Source: Sphagnum compactum (taxonomy: Eukaryota; Bryophyta; Sphagnopsida; Sphagnales). Taken from it: DNA of 64,000 bases. The notes beneath the pieces were generated by a model that saw only the letters and a list, made by a program, of their open reading frames with translations, was not told the origin of the DNA and searched no databases. The stretch is taken from positions 16,089,495 through 16,153,494 of the forward strand of contig OZ234502.1 of the NCBI GenBank assembly GCA_965153455.1. The letters run 5' to 3'. How positions within the stretch are numbered: position 1 is the stretch's first letter; the number at the start of each line of letters is the position of its first letter. Shown here piece after piece: positions 11,560 through 22,830 of the stretch. The translations under genes and the position numbers were made by a program.

Positions 11560-13920
11560 CACTAGAAACTTTCACTGAAATCCACTTTTTGGAACATAAT
11601 GAAGTGATAAAGGAATATGTAATACATTATGAAATTCAACAACGTGGTTCACTTCATGCACACATCATTCTTTGGGTTGTAGAAAATGATATTGAAAATA
11701 TCACAAATGAAATTGTTGTTTTTCTTCCTACAACATCTAATGAAAAAAAAGAATTTATATAACCCACTTTACAAAATTGTAATGAAATCAATGCAAATAT
11801 GAATTTCCATTCAATGCACAACCAGATGAACAATCTAAATTTAACAACTACACCAATCGTTGGGAATATTATCGTCCAAAATATGAACACCGCAATGTTG
11901 TGCCATGCCATGCATCATTGTTTTTTTAATGGGTTGCCACTTCAACATCCAACATATTACTTCTTCATATTGGTCTTATTGTCTTTTAAAATATACCATG
12001 AAATGTGAACCATATGGAGCATTGAATTTGAACCAAAAAAATGTAGATAGTTTAGGTTTACAAAGTGTTTCACAAATGCAACTTCAACTGGTATCTTCCT
12101 TTATAATCACCAAACTTGTTTCTCCTACAAAAGTTGCATTCACATGTTTACAAATACTAGTGGTCCAAAAGAGAACATCAATAAAATACATCGATTCAAA
12201 ACCTCCTCACATGCGCACAAAAATTCAACAAAAGTTTTAAGATTCCATCCCATAGATGTTTACAATAATCAACCTATTAATTTTGAAAACATGACTTTTA
12301 CTCAATACTTAACAAACTTTGAATATGATAAATTACAACATCCCACTTTAAAATGTCATGGTCAAGATGACCTAAGAAACTTCATTTACAAGAATAACAA
12401 ATTAACTAGATTTACAACCATCCCACACACAACACAAAACAATTTTTTACAACATGTTATCACAAAATGTGTCTTTTCAAAATGAAAATGAATTGTTCTT
12501 TTTATCAAACTTTGAAAAAAATTACGTACGTGACTATTACATTTGCCATTTCTACCATCATTGGACAACTTACAAACATACCTAATGAAATACACACATA
12601 TAAACCAAATGAAATGTAGCTTGTTTCCAAACCTTTGCAACACATATTTGACACACACATTTCCATCATGTAATTAAATGATGAACAAAAAATAAATTGC
12701 ATTCCATTACTAAAAACCTTCAAGGTTTGCATATTATCACAAGCACATCGAATAGTGGCAATTTTGTTTTTATAAAATACATCACATAACAATTATAATT
12801 GACAAAATTGTACTATTATTAGCAACAATATGCACTATGACACTTCATTTGAACTCCACTGCCACTACGGTACACACTATATTTCGAATTTCAACACAAG
12901 GATATTTGTCCATCCTTCTTGAAACAAGTGTTGTCATAGAACACTTCAAAAATACACATCTCATAATCATTGATAAAATGCTAATGATGACCACCAACAT
13001 GTTGTGTGTAGTTGAACAATGATTAAAACAATCAATGGATCTTGAAAACATATCTCCTTTTGAAACACAACTTGTATTAATTGTTGGAAATCTTGCCCAA
13101 CTACCACCAATTTATAAACATATTATTCGAAACATGACATATTATACCACATTAAATTGGCACCGTGTTGGAAAATAACGAAACAACATTTCTTATCCAT
13201 TTCCATGGGTTATGCTATAGATCTTGAATACTTCCAATTTCTCAACATCATACAAGAAAGAAAACCAACAACTAAAGAAATTCAAACAATTTTATCACAA
13301 TGTTTTTTAAATAACCAAAATATACATTTTGAAATGGACACAACTACGACAAATATTTGTACAAATAAAACATATGTTGAAGAATACAATAACATAATGT
13401 TACACAAACGATTCTCAATCACATAAATATGTACCAATTGAAAATAGACACAAATCTTACAAATATTAAACATGTTGAACAATGGTTAAATGACAAGACT
13501 TTCAACCACATAATCAAGATTGCTATAGGTGCATTAGTCATGTTCATTGAGAATGTTAACATACCAAAAGGAATTATAAATGATGTAATTACATCTATCA
13601 TTCTTGATCATCAAAACAATGTTATAACAATAAAAGCTCATTTAACAAATAACTTCACAAAAATGATTATCAAAAAATGTTCCTTCCAACACAAATATAC
13701 ATATGATGGATATTATTATAAAGCATCATTTCTAAGGGTACTAACATATGTTATAATAAGCCACAAATCACAAGGTGCAACAACTGCCACCAAAGCTATT
13801 AGTGACATAAAAGAAGCTTTCACACTTGACGTCACATATGTCATGCTTTCTAAAGTCACAAATTGAAACAAGTTAAAATAATTGAAAATCTTACTCCAAA
13901 TGATTTTATACTTTCAATTT
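11560..13920 (+). mobile_element. Decayed Helitron (Rep/helicase type)
   Basis: Pieces of one long Rep/helicase protein lie in order on the plus strand, separated by frameshifts and stops. Near 11630-11730 the translation has Q-R-G-S-L-H-A-H-I-I-L-W, the HUH (His-hydrophobic-His) motif of rolling-circle Rep proteins. Near 12000-12480 there is a block with K-C-E-P-Y-G-A and further Helitron-like segments. Near 12840-13110 the helicase gives L-I-I-I-D-K-M (Walker B with the acidic residue changed) and G-N-L-A-Q-L-P-P-I. Near 13700-13860 it gives S-H-K-S-Q-G-A and a Y-V-M-L-S-K-V end. Helitrons transpose by rolling-circle replication. This copy cannot encode a working protein. Terminal TC and CTRR ends were not located. 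Confidence 0.8.
13429..13910 (+). pseudogene. PIF1-like helicase C-terminal part of the Helitron
   Basis: A 145-codon open stretch ends at 13866, and the similarity continues past the stop to about 13910. It contains the G-A-L-V-M-F-I-E-N-V-N helicase segment and the conserved I-S-H-K-S-Q-G-A motif (usually T-I-H-K-S-Q-G in PIF1/RecD-type helicases), followed by the D-I-K-E-A-F and Y-V-M-L-S-K-V blocks. It is the best preserved segment of the element but lacks a proper start and the upstream ATPase motifs in frame. Confidence 0.75.
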
Positions 13921-14378
13921 CTTAGAAGATTCAAACTACAACAATATTATTTGAAATTTGAAATTTGAAAGTATGTTCCCAACACTTTTTTTTTTTCACA
14001 TTTCATTCAATAGTTTTATTGATTAATAATGTATTATGTAGGTGCAAAATGTTTAGAATTTTTTTTCATAACTTCAACATGTAAATAAATCCAAATTTAA
14101 TAAGTGGAAATGTTCTTAGTTGGAATGTTGTAGACAATGTTTGGTTAAAATTGAATGATAAATGTCCTATTTGCCAACAAATTGCATCAATTTTTTTGTC
14201 CAACCTATCCAAATTTGGTTTTGAACGTATTGAAGATATTGAAAAGATACTTTGAATGTAAGTGAAAAAACCTAATAACAACTTGTGTTACTGATTCAAT
14301 AATGTCGTATTGCAAAAAATTAAACTTCTAATCAAGAAACATCAACTTGCATACATACTATAAATAAATAAAGATCTA

Positions 14379-14402
14379 ATATATATATATATATATATAT
14401 AT
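14379..14402. repeat. (AT)n microsatellite
   Basis: Twelve uninterrupted AT units. Confidence 0.9.
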
Positions 14403-14818
14403 GAATTATGAAAAATTCAAAGATTGTAAAACAAATTTAAATTAAAAAAAAATTGTTTCATTTTATGTTGAAATTTTTGAACATTACTTAAATATAAGAA
14501 TGAAATATTAGACATTGCAAAATTTGCTTGCTATTGTTGTCAAATTTTATGTTTTGGTTATCAAATTTGTTATGCATTTGAATCACAAATGAATAATTTT
14601 CATGTTTGCATGAAAATTGCAAAATTAAAAAACATGTATTCATTTGCAAGTCTTGTGAAAAGAAAAGAAATTTGAATCATATGGTAATTATATGAAATTA
14701 TATTATCCATAATCCATTGGACATGAAATTCATAACCATCCAAACCAATCATTAGTAGTTGTTAGGTTTTGTTGTGTTTTATACCATCCTCAACAAATTT
14801 TGCAAAAATGGACCTTAG

Positions 14819-16000
14819 GTGAATGAGCAACCATGTTGGAACCAAAATCTATTTGAATTATATTATTTACTATTTTCTAACTCAAAAGTTGTTAGGTTTG
14901 AATTCATAGACCCTATTAAATGTATGTTGTCTAAATATCGCACCCTCCTCATGAAGATGGCATTAGATGCACCCACCATAGCTTCAACCAAGTTTTATAT
15001 ATGTATACTAATTGATGTATAAATGTTGTTGGGGTTGAATGCCATTATGCCATATTGCAAGCAACCTATTCATTGATTAAATTTTCCTAACCACATGATG
15101 TGTTTGTGTGTGATTTCATAGTAGTAGTGAAATTTTGTGAAGGATATGTATATTATATGTATTGTGATAACCAATCTTATTTCCAAGGTGATGTGTTTGG
15201 AAATTTCAATGCCCTTGTCAATTTTGCTCATGAGAGTAGAAGTTTTTCATGGGTCATAGATCTAAATATAGGAACAAATCACCTAGCGTTTGAGTTTGTT
15301 GGACAACATGTTTGGGCCACATATGTAGATTGAATCAAGGTATCTGGTTTTGTGACAAAATGTGTATGAAGAGGTTGTCGCATCTGTGAAACAATAATGT
15401 ATAAAGCTATTAATCAATTTATTATAGAATTGCAATCCCGATTCCCAAACCAGGATTTGATGGATGCATTTGGGGTTGTGTACCCCGAGTATTGGTTGTA
15501 ACTAAAACTTGAAATCAAGTTTGCTATTCATTTAACAATCTTCAAGGATACCCTTTGCCAACTTAAGGAAGTTAAGTTTAGTGAAATATGGGTTCCAGGA
15601 CTGTTTTTAGCCATTGCCTTTGATTTGCAAAGATCTTTGTTTGTCTTTACCATGAAGAATAATGTTTAATTGGAAATGTAGAAACCATTTGATATCAACC
15701 CACTTACCAAGCTATGGAGAACCTTTTTTTCACTTCGGATTCTTGAACAAAAAAATCATGAGTGCATCAGGTTGGTTGAACTTGTTGTAGTGCAAATGAT
15801 TGATTTAGTCAAGGATGAACAGTGTTTTTTACATTCATTTTCATGAAGACTAAATTAAGGAATCAATTGATAAAACATTTGGAGCTAGTCATTCAAATGT
15901 TCAGTCAGAGGTTTTTCACCATGCAAAACTTCCCTTATGGAGCAATAATTCAGAATTGGAAGGAAAGCAAATTTTGATATGGTGCTGAAGGTTGAAAGTG
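14819..16000 (+). pseudogene. hAT-like transposase relic
   Basis: Several plus-strand segments in different frames join into one protein of plant hAT-like type. A 14819-15022 segment (L-L-M-K-M-A-L-D-A-P) is followed by a 15100-15333 segment, then L-Q-S-R-F-P-N-Q-D-L-M-D-A-F-G near 15430. The C-terminal part has K-D-E-Q-C-F, F-M-K-T-K-L-R-N-Q-L and Q-R-F-F-T-M-Q-N-F-P-Y at 15810-15950. This last part resembles the hAT C-terminal dimerisation region (D-E-R-x-F-S-T-L, then K-x-x-x-R-N-R-L). Stops and frameshifts make it non-functional. The family assignment rests on remembered motif patterns; terminal repeats were not found. Confidence 0.6.
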
Positions 16001-16170
16001 AATGTGAATTCTACAACTGTCCTTTGTTTCAATGATCCATGTTACTTTGAATATGATGATTTTTGAAGCTTCAATCAAGTTCCAGCCTCCTTTTAAGTGT
16101 TAAGGAAACATGAATTGACATTTTTTTTGCATTGAAAATTTAGTACCTAATATTATTTTTGTGTACGTTA

Positions 16171-16230
16171 GGCTTTATGGTGCAATGGGCAGGGCCTCTA
16201 TGGGTTAGGGTTCAATTCCCCCATATAGCT
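16171..16230 (+). repeat. tRNA-like head, possible SINE
   Basis: A box-A-like TGGTGCAATGGGCAGGG is followed 20-odd bases later by GGTTCAATTCC, a good RNA polymerase III box B. The 5' and 3' ends do not form a full cloverleaf, which suggests a tRNA-derived SINE rather than a tRNA gene. Confidence 0.35.
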
Positions 16231-16644
16231 TTGTCACAAAAAATTGGAAATAAAAAATTATTATTGGCAAAAAACTTGAAAGCTTGTAGCCCCAAAACTT
16301 ACTTATAAAAATCTTTTGTAGCAAATCATATCCAACCAGATTTTTTCCCTAATAGTTGAAGACCTACATACCTCCTTATCATGTAGTTGGACAATTTGAC
16401 ACATAATATGCCCGTGTGGCAATTACAATTCAAAGAGGGGTTAACATGTAACCAACTCGGCCAAATTCAAATAGTGAAAAAAAAAAACGCTATTGCCTAG
16501 TATCATGAGAATTTTTTTAAAAATGAAATGAGGCACTTGGAAAATGAAATGCTTGCAAGTGCAACATTCCATTTTTCAAAATGTCCTGGGAGATCTTAGC
16601 CTAGTTAAGGATTCCTCCAAATACACTACTAATCTTGGCAAAGG

Positions 16645-16830
16645 TAGATAAAATCGTATATCAAAACGGCTTCTAGCATCGTCAAGGGGATCAAAACCAC
16701 ATTCGTAAGCTGACAATTTCTCTGGATAAGCCAAACTGGAAGAAAAAGCAAATAAAAAAGAAACACCAATTAAGATCAAGGAAAGTAACAAACTTATTAC
16801 TAAATAGACACAAATAGGTGCAAATTCCAT
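16645..16830 (-). pseudogene. nad3: Mitochondrial nad3 fragment inserted in the nucleus
   Basis: The first 62 codons match plant mitochondrial NADH dehydrogenase subunit 3, a membrane subunit of respiratory complex I. The block includes the start M-E-F-A-P-I-C, two hydrophobic stretches, and the diagnostic Y-P-E-K-L-S-A-Y-E-C-G-F-D-P and A-R-S-R-F-D-I-R-F-Y-L. After that residue the similarity stops abruptly; the open frame runs on with unrelated sequence to 16576. The normal protein is about 118 residues, so roughly the second half is missing. Sites that are often Pro or Ser codons in seed-plant mitochondrial DNA, and become Leu or Phe by RNA editing, already read Leu/Phe here. With trnW next to it, this is a nuclear copy of mitochondrial DNA (NUMT). 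Confidence 0.85.
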
Positions 16831-16853
16831 AAACCAAGAACCACTTTTTTCTT

Positions 16854-16926
16854 AGGAATATAGTTCTAATGGTAGAACAAAGGTCTCCAAAACCACAGGT
16901 TAAGGGTTCAAATCCCTTTTCTCCTG
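16854..16926 (+). tRNA. trnW: tRNA-Trp (CCA), native mitochondrial type, in the NUMT
   Basis: A 73-base cloverleaf can be folded. It has a 7-bp acceptor with about five pairs, a 4-bp D stem GTTC/GAAC, an anticodon loop CTCCAAA with CCA at 16887-16889, and a perfect T stem AAGGG/CCCTT around TTCAAAT. It ends with discriminator G and no encoded CCA. The anticodon stem pairs in only three of five places, and mismatches in two stems suggest decay after transfer. It differs from the chloroplast-derived trnW common in seed-plant mitochondria. Next to nad3 in opposite orientation. Confidence 0.75.
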
Positions 16927-17160
16927 ATTGCACCAGATTTTGGTGGAGATGGCGATCAATCATCGAACATGATTGATTAACTTTAAAAGTTGTTGCGAAG
17001 GGATACACTTGATTTGCTGGAGAGATAGTAATAACTAATAACCTCCTCAAACCTCCAACCTACAAAAATGGCTACAAAGTGCTTTAGGCAAGCTCCGCGT
17101 TAAAATCATTACAATTCATATGAATAACCTTGTGAAAATTGAAAGTTGCTCCCGTCTTAC

Positions 17161-17319
17161 CTCAAAATCTCTTGGGTCTAGGACACTAAGTAAAAAGAGA
17201 TCGCGCCACCATTCATGGTTTTCCTTGAATTCTAAGGTGTCTCAAAATCTCCTGGGTCTAGGACACTATGTAAAAAGAGATACACCACCATTTATGGTTT
17301 TCCTTGGATTCTAAGGTGT
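17161..17319 (+). repeat. Two tandem 80-bp units
   Basis: Unit 1 (17161-17240) and unit 2 (17241-17319) both begin CTCAAAATCTC and end TTCTAAGGTGT, with a few substitutions. A shorter AAGGTGTCAGGAC motif repeats again just downstream (near 17313 and 17354). Confidence 0.8.
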
Positions 17320-18469
17320 CAGGACATATGATCAGTAGGAAAGTAAGGTTTTAAGGTGTCAGGACTTTCGATGGGTAAGGAAGTAAGTGGTTATGTTAGA
17401 AGGAAGTTCCCAGGGGTGTGCATAGTGGAAGCCTCTAATTAGTCTTGCATTTATCTCTATCACATGGTGTCATTGAACAAGGTGTGACAGTCACAAAAGC
17501 TGGTAAAAAACATCTTGGAGTGGAGTTGTGCACTAAATCGATGCATGTGTAACACTAAAACATGATGTTTTTATTATGTATTCATAATAAGAATAGTGGT
17601 CATACTGAATGTGGTAGCTGTAACAAGAATAATATTAATCATAATTAATATAAATATTGCAATTGAATTAGTACAAGCAACAATCGGAATATTGGGGCCC
17701 CCTTTCCCATGGCTCCGAAAAATTGTACCTGTACGAATCGTTCTAAAACATTTCTCCTGCACCGGTTTTTTTTTTCTTCCGAAAAGTCGCCAGAAGGCGG
17801 CACACTTGTCTGAAAATGGAATATCCTGTCGGTAATTTAATTTTGTTAAAAAGGCCTCAAATCGAGGAGAAATTGTTTTTTTTGGGAAGCAATCGTCAAA
17901 TATGTGTACTGGCTACAGTTTTAAGAGTTCGTTGAAATAATGTCCTCAATTAAATCGAAGTCTGCGCCGGGATGCTGGCCACCTCGGCTCCATTAGGAAC
18001 TTTCAAAAGGAAACAGTACTCATGCGGCCCTTCAAGTTCAGGGCTTCCTTCGCGGCAACTCCACCAGGGTAGGTACCGTACGTGTGGTGGTGTATAGGCG
18101 AACATGACCGGCATTGCCTCAACTCCACAAAACTGTGTACTGAAAAAGTGGCATAATTAGAAGAGCTTACAATATTCTACTAAGCTAGTCAACGGTACAA
18201 ACGTGCAGTCCTCGTATTTGCACGGAGTTGAAACGAACTAAAAATCATTTATTGCAATTTGGGAGGAAGTCCAACTTGCACTCAGTTGAAAAGAAGACCA
18301 TTGTCAGTAAAAAGTGCACCCATACAACAATTGTCAAGAAGAGAATGAAAGCTCTTCCTCCACCCAACTAATATATTCACATTTCGTTGACATAGTGGTA
18401 GATAGAACTGAAGTTACATCCAATGTCAGACGGTTGGACTCCACCAATTGCAACGAAGCCATCAAAACC

Positions 18470-18610
18470 AATTTCCATCAATTTCAACGATCAAGACTAT
18501 TAGGTCACTGAAGTCTAACTCAGAACCATTTTCTATCAATTTCGAAGAAGCGAATCTGCCTGTGGTCAAATGAACGATCAAGACTATTAGGTCACTGAAG
18601 TCTAACTCAG
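18470..18610 (+). repeat. Promoter duplication in copy 2
   Basis: Two units, 18470-18523 and 18524-18610, both end GGTCACTGAAGTCTAACTCAG. The first unit lacks about 30 internal bases. Copies 1 and 3 have a single unit here and copy 4 has two nearly full ones. The second unit carries GGTCAA (W-box core, reverse). It lies 40-180 bases upstream of the TATA box. Confidence 0.75.
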
Positions 18611-18650
18611 AGACACTACTACGCCGCTCAGATCACGGATCCCACAGTCC

Positions 18651-18658
18651 TATATAAA
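18651..18658 (+). promoter_or_regulatory. TATA box of copy 2
   Basis: TATATAAA lies 219 bases before the start codon, identical to the other copies. Confidence 0.7.
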
Positions 18659-18869
18659 CCAAGGCCGTGCCGTCACAGTTTCATCTCAATCCCTCACCTT
18701 CGTATGCACACAAGAACTAGTATTTCTCATAATTATCAGTTCAAAACAGTCGTCAGTTGTCCCCAAGTGTGTGAGTTCTGATCTGCTCTCTTCATTGCAG
18801 CGTCGGACACTCGAGATTGGGACATAACTGTTTGTTGCCGGGGTGAAGTAGTAGCCATATTCTATCACG

Positions 18870-19274
18870 ATGAAGATGGGCAGAGTGGCCGTGGCGATGG
18901 CGACGACGCTGATGGTGATGACTGTCAGCATGATGCAGGGGGCGGAGGCGCAGGGGCCGAGCTGCCTGACGGTGTCGGGGGCTGGGGCACCCTTCAGCGA
19001 CGCGACGGCGGTGGTGCAGCAACTGCGGGTGATGCCGGGCCAGTGCTGCCACAGCGGCGGGGGCTTCTGCACCGTGGTCCTCACTTCCGGGAACGCCGCG
19101 GCAAGCGTCTGCGCGACCAACAGCGTCTGCCCGAACTGCGCCGACGTGGGGAACGACCTCAACCAGGTGCTGGCGCAGTGTAACGTGTTGAACGAGGTGC
19201 AGGGCGTCTACAGTCCCGACGGCACCTCCGACGAGCTCTTCTACCTCACCTCCGCCTCCCAAGTCCCTAGTTAG
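18870..19274 (+). CDS. Small secreted eight-cysteine protein, copy 2
   Basis: A 134-residue paralogue of the copy 1 product, with the same signal peptide and all eight cysteines kept. Three residues differ: Thr55 is Met, and Gly82-Ile83 after the fifth cysteine are Ala-Thr. Other base changes are synonymous, which fits purifying selection with mild divergence in the loop between cysteines 5 and 6. The open frame, TATA box and leader are intact. The putative leader intron acceptor (TTCATTGCAG, just before CGTCGG) is present as in copy 1. Function unknown. Confidence 0.8.
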   Translation: MKMGRVAVAMATTLMVMTVSMMQGAEAQGPSCLTVSGAGAPFSDATAVVQQLRVMPGQCCHSGGGFCTVVLTSGNAAASVCATNSVCPNCADVGNDLNQVLAQCNVLNEVQGVYSPDGTSDELFYLTSASQVPS

Positions 19275-20790
19275 ATCAAGCAGCGTCAATATCCGGGAAG
19301 ATGATGGCACTAATTGATGAGTAGGGATGTTAATTGTGTGAGATGCCAGCTGGTCGCCACCGCAGTTGATTTAGTACAATAAGGTTGGGGAGTTGAGCCA
19401 TTCTTTGAAAATCCTCGACTACTATACTCTATATAGAGGCATCGATATCCTGATTATAATTTAAGGACTGTGCAAGTTGTCTGTTCATGTTTTGCAAGGG
19501 CACAAATGGAAATGCGTTGTGGATGAACTTTTGTCGGTGAATGAATTAGCTCTTGATGATGTGATCGATTTTGTGACAGGCTCCTACCAGTCATAAAACG
19601 CTGTGTTCGATGTTATAGATTTTCTTGAAGAAGCATAATTCTTTGTTGGGTCTCATGAATACAATCTTTTTCTCGTCAGTGGCAGATAGTTATTGAAGAG
19701 TGGGAGACTACACTAGGCTAAGCCTGTTTGTGTGAAAGTGAATGAATTCGAAATAGGAGCGCTGTCTAATGAGTGTAAATTTTTTTGTAACTTTAGAAAG
19801 TTTTTGAGAACCATCATAAACTTTGGGGAACTTGGGAACATAGTTATTGGTTTCAAGATCATGGAAGGATATCTCTTCTAGAAGAACGCATAAGGGGTTG
19901 TAGTAGCATCTACAATTCAGCAATATATTGGATTTTTGACTGTCTAACTCACTAATGCATCATCCACACGAGCCCTCACTATGATGGGTGGAATGTCTAT
20001 TAACTTAAATTTTGATGGGTGGCTTGAGACCCCTAATTCAAATCTTGGTGGTCAAAACAATATTGAAATAAGTTGACCAAGGGAAGGGAAAGCATCATAT
20101 TAGAGTAAGCTCGGAAGGAAGTCTAGAACGCTTCAGGGATGTTCGCTCAAAAACTCAAATTAGACACACGGATGAAGGTCCAGAAGGGTCAGAGAATTAT
20201 CACATTACCTTCACCACAAGTACAATCGGATAGAAGGATCCAGAACGCGAGGGTCCAGTCTCAAAAAGATAATGCTTGAGAAAACATAAATTTCACCACT
20301 GACATCAACCTATCATTGTAACATGAACCAGATTATTCGCTGACAAAGTTCAGATTGGAAATCCACAGAACTGACAAGGAGTTTACCACAGGGCAATCTG
20401 AAACACTGGAGGGCAGTGTTTTTAAATAGAAAATTTTCAGATCGAAAGTTTGGCGAAAATTAACAAAATTGGCAAAATTAGTCTCTGTTGTGTTTATGTG
20501 TTTTTGTGTTGCTGCTAGTTGAAGTCGTTTTTCCTCTTTGAGTTGAAGCGCCTCCATCGTCGCCTGTTCTGGCTGCTTCTCCTGCCTGCTGCCTGCCCGC
20601 CTCCTTAGTGCCTCCTTTTTTATTGCCCGCCTCCTTATTAATGATAACCGATTAATGAAAACCGGTGCTGATAACCGGTTATTCACGCATACACAAGAAC
20701 CAGAGATTTAAGAAATGGTCGTGAGAAAAAAAATCCAAACTTGAAACCCAGATCCGGCCTCTAAATTTTTAATAAAAAAATTATATGAAG

Positions 20791-21551
20791 AAAACCATAT
20801 ATATGATTAATTTTAAACCGCCATATAAGAACTGACTGAAAATCAGTGGCCATCCAATTGGTGCAGTCAGGAGGGCTGGTTCACTCTGGTCCTTTACTTG
20901 AGTTGCATGAAATCTCCACTCCACTGGGGATGGGTGAAGCTTTTTACTTGTTATTAAGTGGTTTGAATTTCCTACAAAGGAGCCTTGCAAGAATTTCACA
21001 TCAGACTTCATGTCATTCTTTTTCTAGACAATTTGGAAATCTATTTTGGGAAAATAATCTTTTTGGACAATGTGGACTCAATGGAAACTAGGCTTTTGGG
21101 ACGTTAGGATGTGGGATGGCAGTATGTACTGGAAAATCTACAGTTATGCTGCTTAGAGTTTGTCTGGCTTTGAAAACGAGGACCACTGCTGTGACAAATT
21201 GTTTTCAACTTTTGACAACTCCACCGAATGATGTCAACACACAGCCCCACAAGGGTACACAAGCCACTACTGAGGTTGGTGTCCGAACAACCAGTGATTG
21301 TTTGCCACTGGCCTTCTGCTGTTCAATGACATACTTATAACCAAATGTTCTGTTGGAAAAAAATTCGAGCAGTCCCTTTGGTCCATTAATCTAGAAGGAT
21401 GGTTTCATTTAATGTGCAGTTAAGGGGCTGAAAGCAATTTGGTATGAAGTTTTTCTAACCAAAATTATGTGGGGTTTTGTTTTGTGGTTGGGCTGAAGTT
21501 GCACATTTTAATGCATACAATAGACCAAAAACATAGGTAGACAAGTATGGT
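20791..21551. other. Unassigned spacer between two copies of the downstream module
   Basis: The sequence is not shared with the other units. Open frames at 20846-21091 and 21116-21340 have no recognisable domain. Confidence 0.4.
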
Positions 21552-22830
21552 AATGCGTTGTGGATGAACTTTTGTCGGTGAATGAATTAGCTCTTGATGA
21601 TGTGATCGATTTTGTGACAGGGTCCTAGCAGTCATAACACGCTGTGTTCGATATTATAGATCTTATTGAAGAAGCAGATTTCTTTGTTGGGACTCGTGAA
21701 TACAATCGTTTTCTCGTCAGTGGTACATAGTTTTTGAAGACTTGGAGACTGCACTCGGCTAAGCCTGTTTGTGTGAAGGTGAATGAATTCGAAATAGGAG
21801 GGCTGTCTAATAAGTGTAAACATTTTTGTAACTTTAGAAAGTTTTTGAGAACCATCATAACCTTTGGGGAACTTGGGAACATAGTTATTGGTTTCAAGAT
21901 CATGGAAGGATATCTCTTCTAGAAGAACGCATAAGGGGTTGTAGTTAGCATCCACAATTCAGAAATATATTGGATTTTTGAATGTCTAACTCACTAATGC
22001 ATCATCCACACGAGCCCTGACCATGATGGGTGGAATGTCCATTAACTTAATTTGAATGGGTGGCCTAAGGCCCCTAATTCAAATCTTGGTGGTCAAAACA
22101 GAATTCAAATGAGTTGTTCAAGGGAAAAGGACCATATTAGAGTGCGCTCGTAAGGAAGTCTAGAAGGCTTCAGGGATGTTCGCTCAGAAACTCAAATTAG
22201 ACACATGGATGAAGGTCGAGAAGGGTCAGAGAAGTATTACATTACCTTTACCTCAAGTACAATCTGATAGAAGGATCTAGAATGCAAGGATCCAGTTCTC
22301 GATAAGTTAATGCTTGACAAAACATAAATTTCACCTCTAACACCAACGTATCATTGTAACATGAAGCAGATTATTCGCTGACAAAGTTCAAATGGGAAAT
22401 CCACAGAACTGACAAGGAGTTTACCACAGGGCCATCTGAAACACTGGAGGGCATTGTATTTTTTTCAATTTTTTCATATCGAAATTTTGGCGGAATTTAA
22501 CCAAAAATATTGGCAAAATTAGTCTCTCTTGTGTTTATGTGTTGTTGCTAGTTGAAGGTGTCCTTTCTCTTTTGTGTTGAAGCGCCTCCATCGTCGCCTG
22601 TTTCGTTCTTCATTGTCGGCTCGTCGTCGCCTCTTTCGCACCTGCTTGCTGCCTGGCCACCTCCTTCATGCCTCCTTTTTAATTTGATAACCGATTAATG
22701 AAAACTGGTGTACATAACCGCTTGTTCTCACGTACAAAAGAACCGGAAACTGAAGGACTGGTCGTGAGAAAAAAAATCTAAATTCGAAACCTGGATTCGG
22801 CCTCTTAATGTTTTTTTAAACATCAAAATC
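21552..22830 (+). repeat. Detached copy of the downstream module
   Basis: This segment matches the 3' flanks of copies 1 (from about 7280) and 2 (about 19510-20790) but has no secreted-protein gene beside it. It contains a minus-strand open frame at 21632-21955 (107 codons) that is nearly the same as 7363-7686 in copy 1. It shows that the downstream flank can be duplicated on its own. Confidence 0.8.

Larger units (their letters stand above)
17447..20790 (+). repeat. Segmental duplication unit, copy 2
   Basis: Its left edge matches copy 4 (both begin at a GCATTTAT(C/T)TCTATCACATGG block). Its right part continues, past where copy 1 stops, into sequence shared with 21552-22830. It contains the promoter, gene and downstream module in the same order as copy 1. 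Confidence 0.85.

Noticed and set aside
16691-17050. 119-codon minus-strand open frame over nad3 and trnW
   Set aside because: It crosses the tRNA and is out of frame with nad3, so it is a chance reading.
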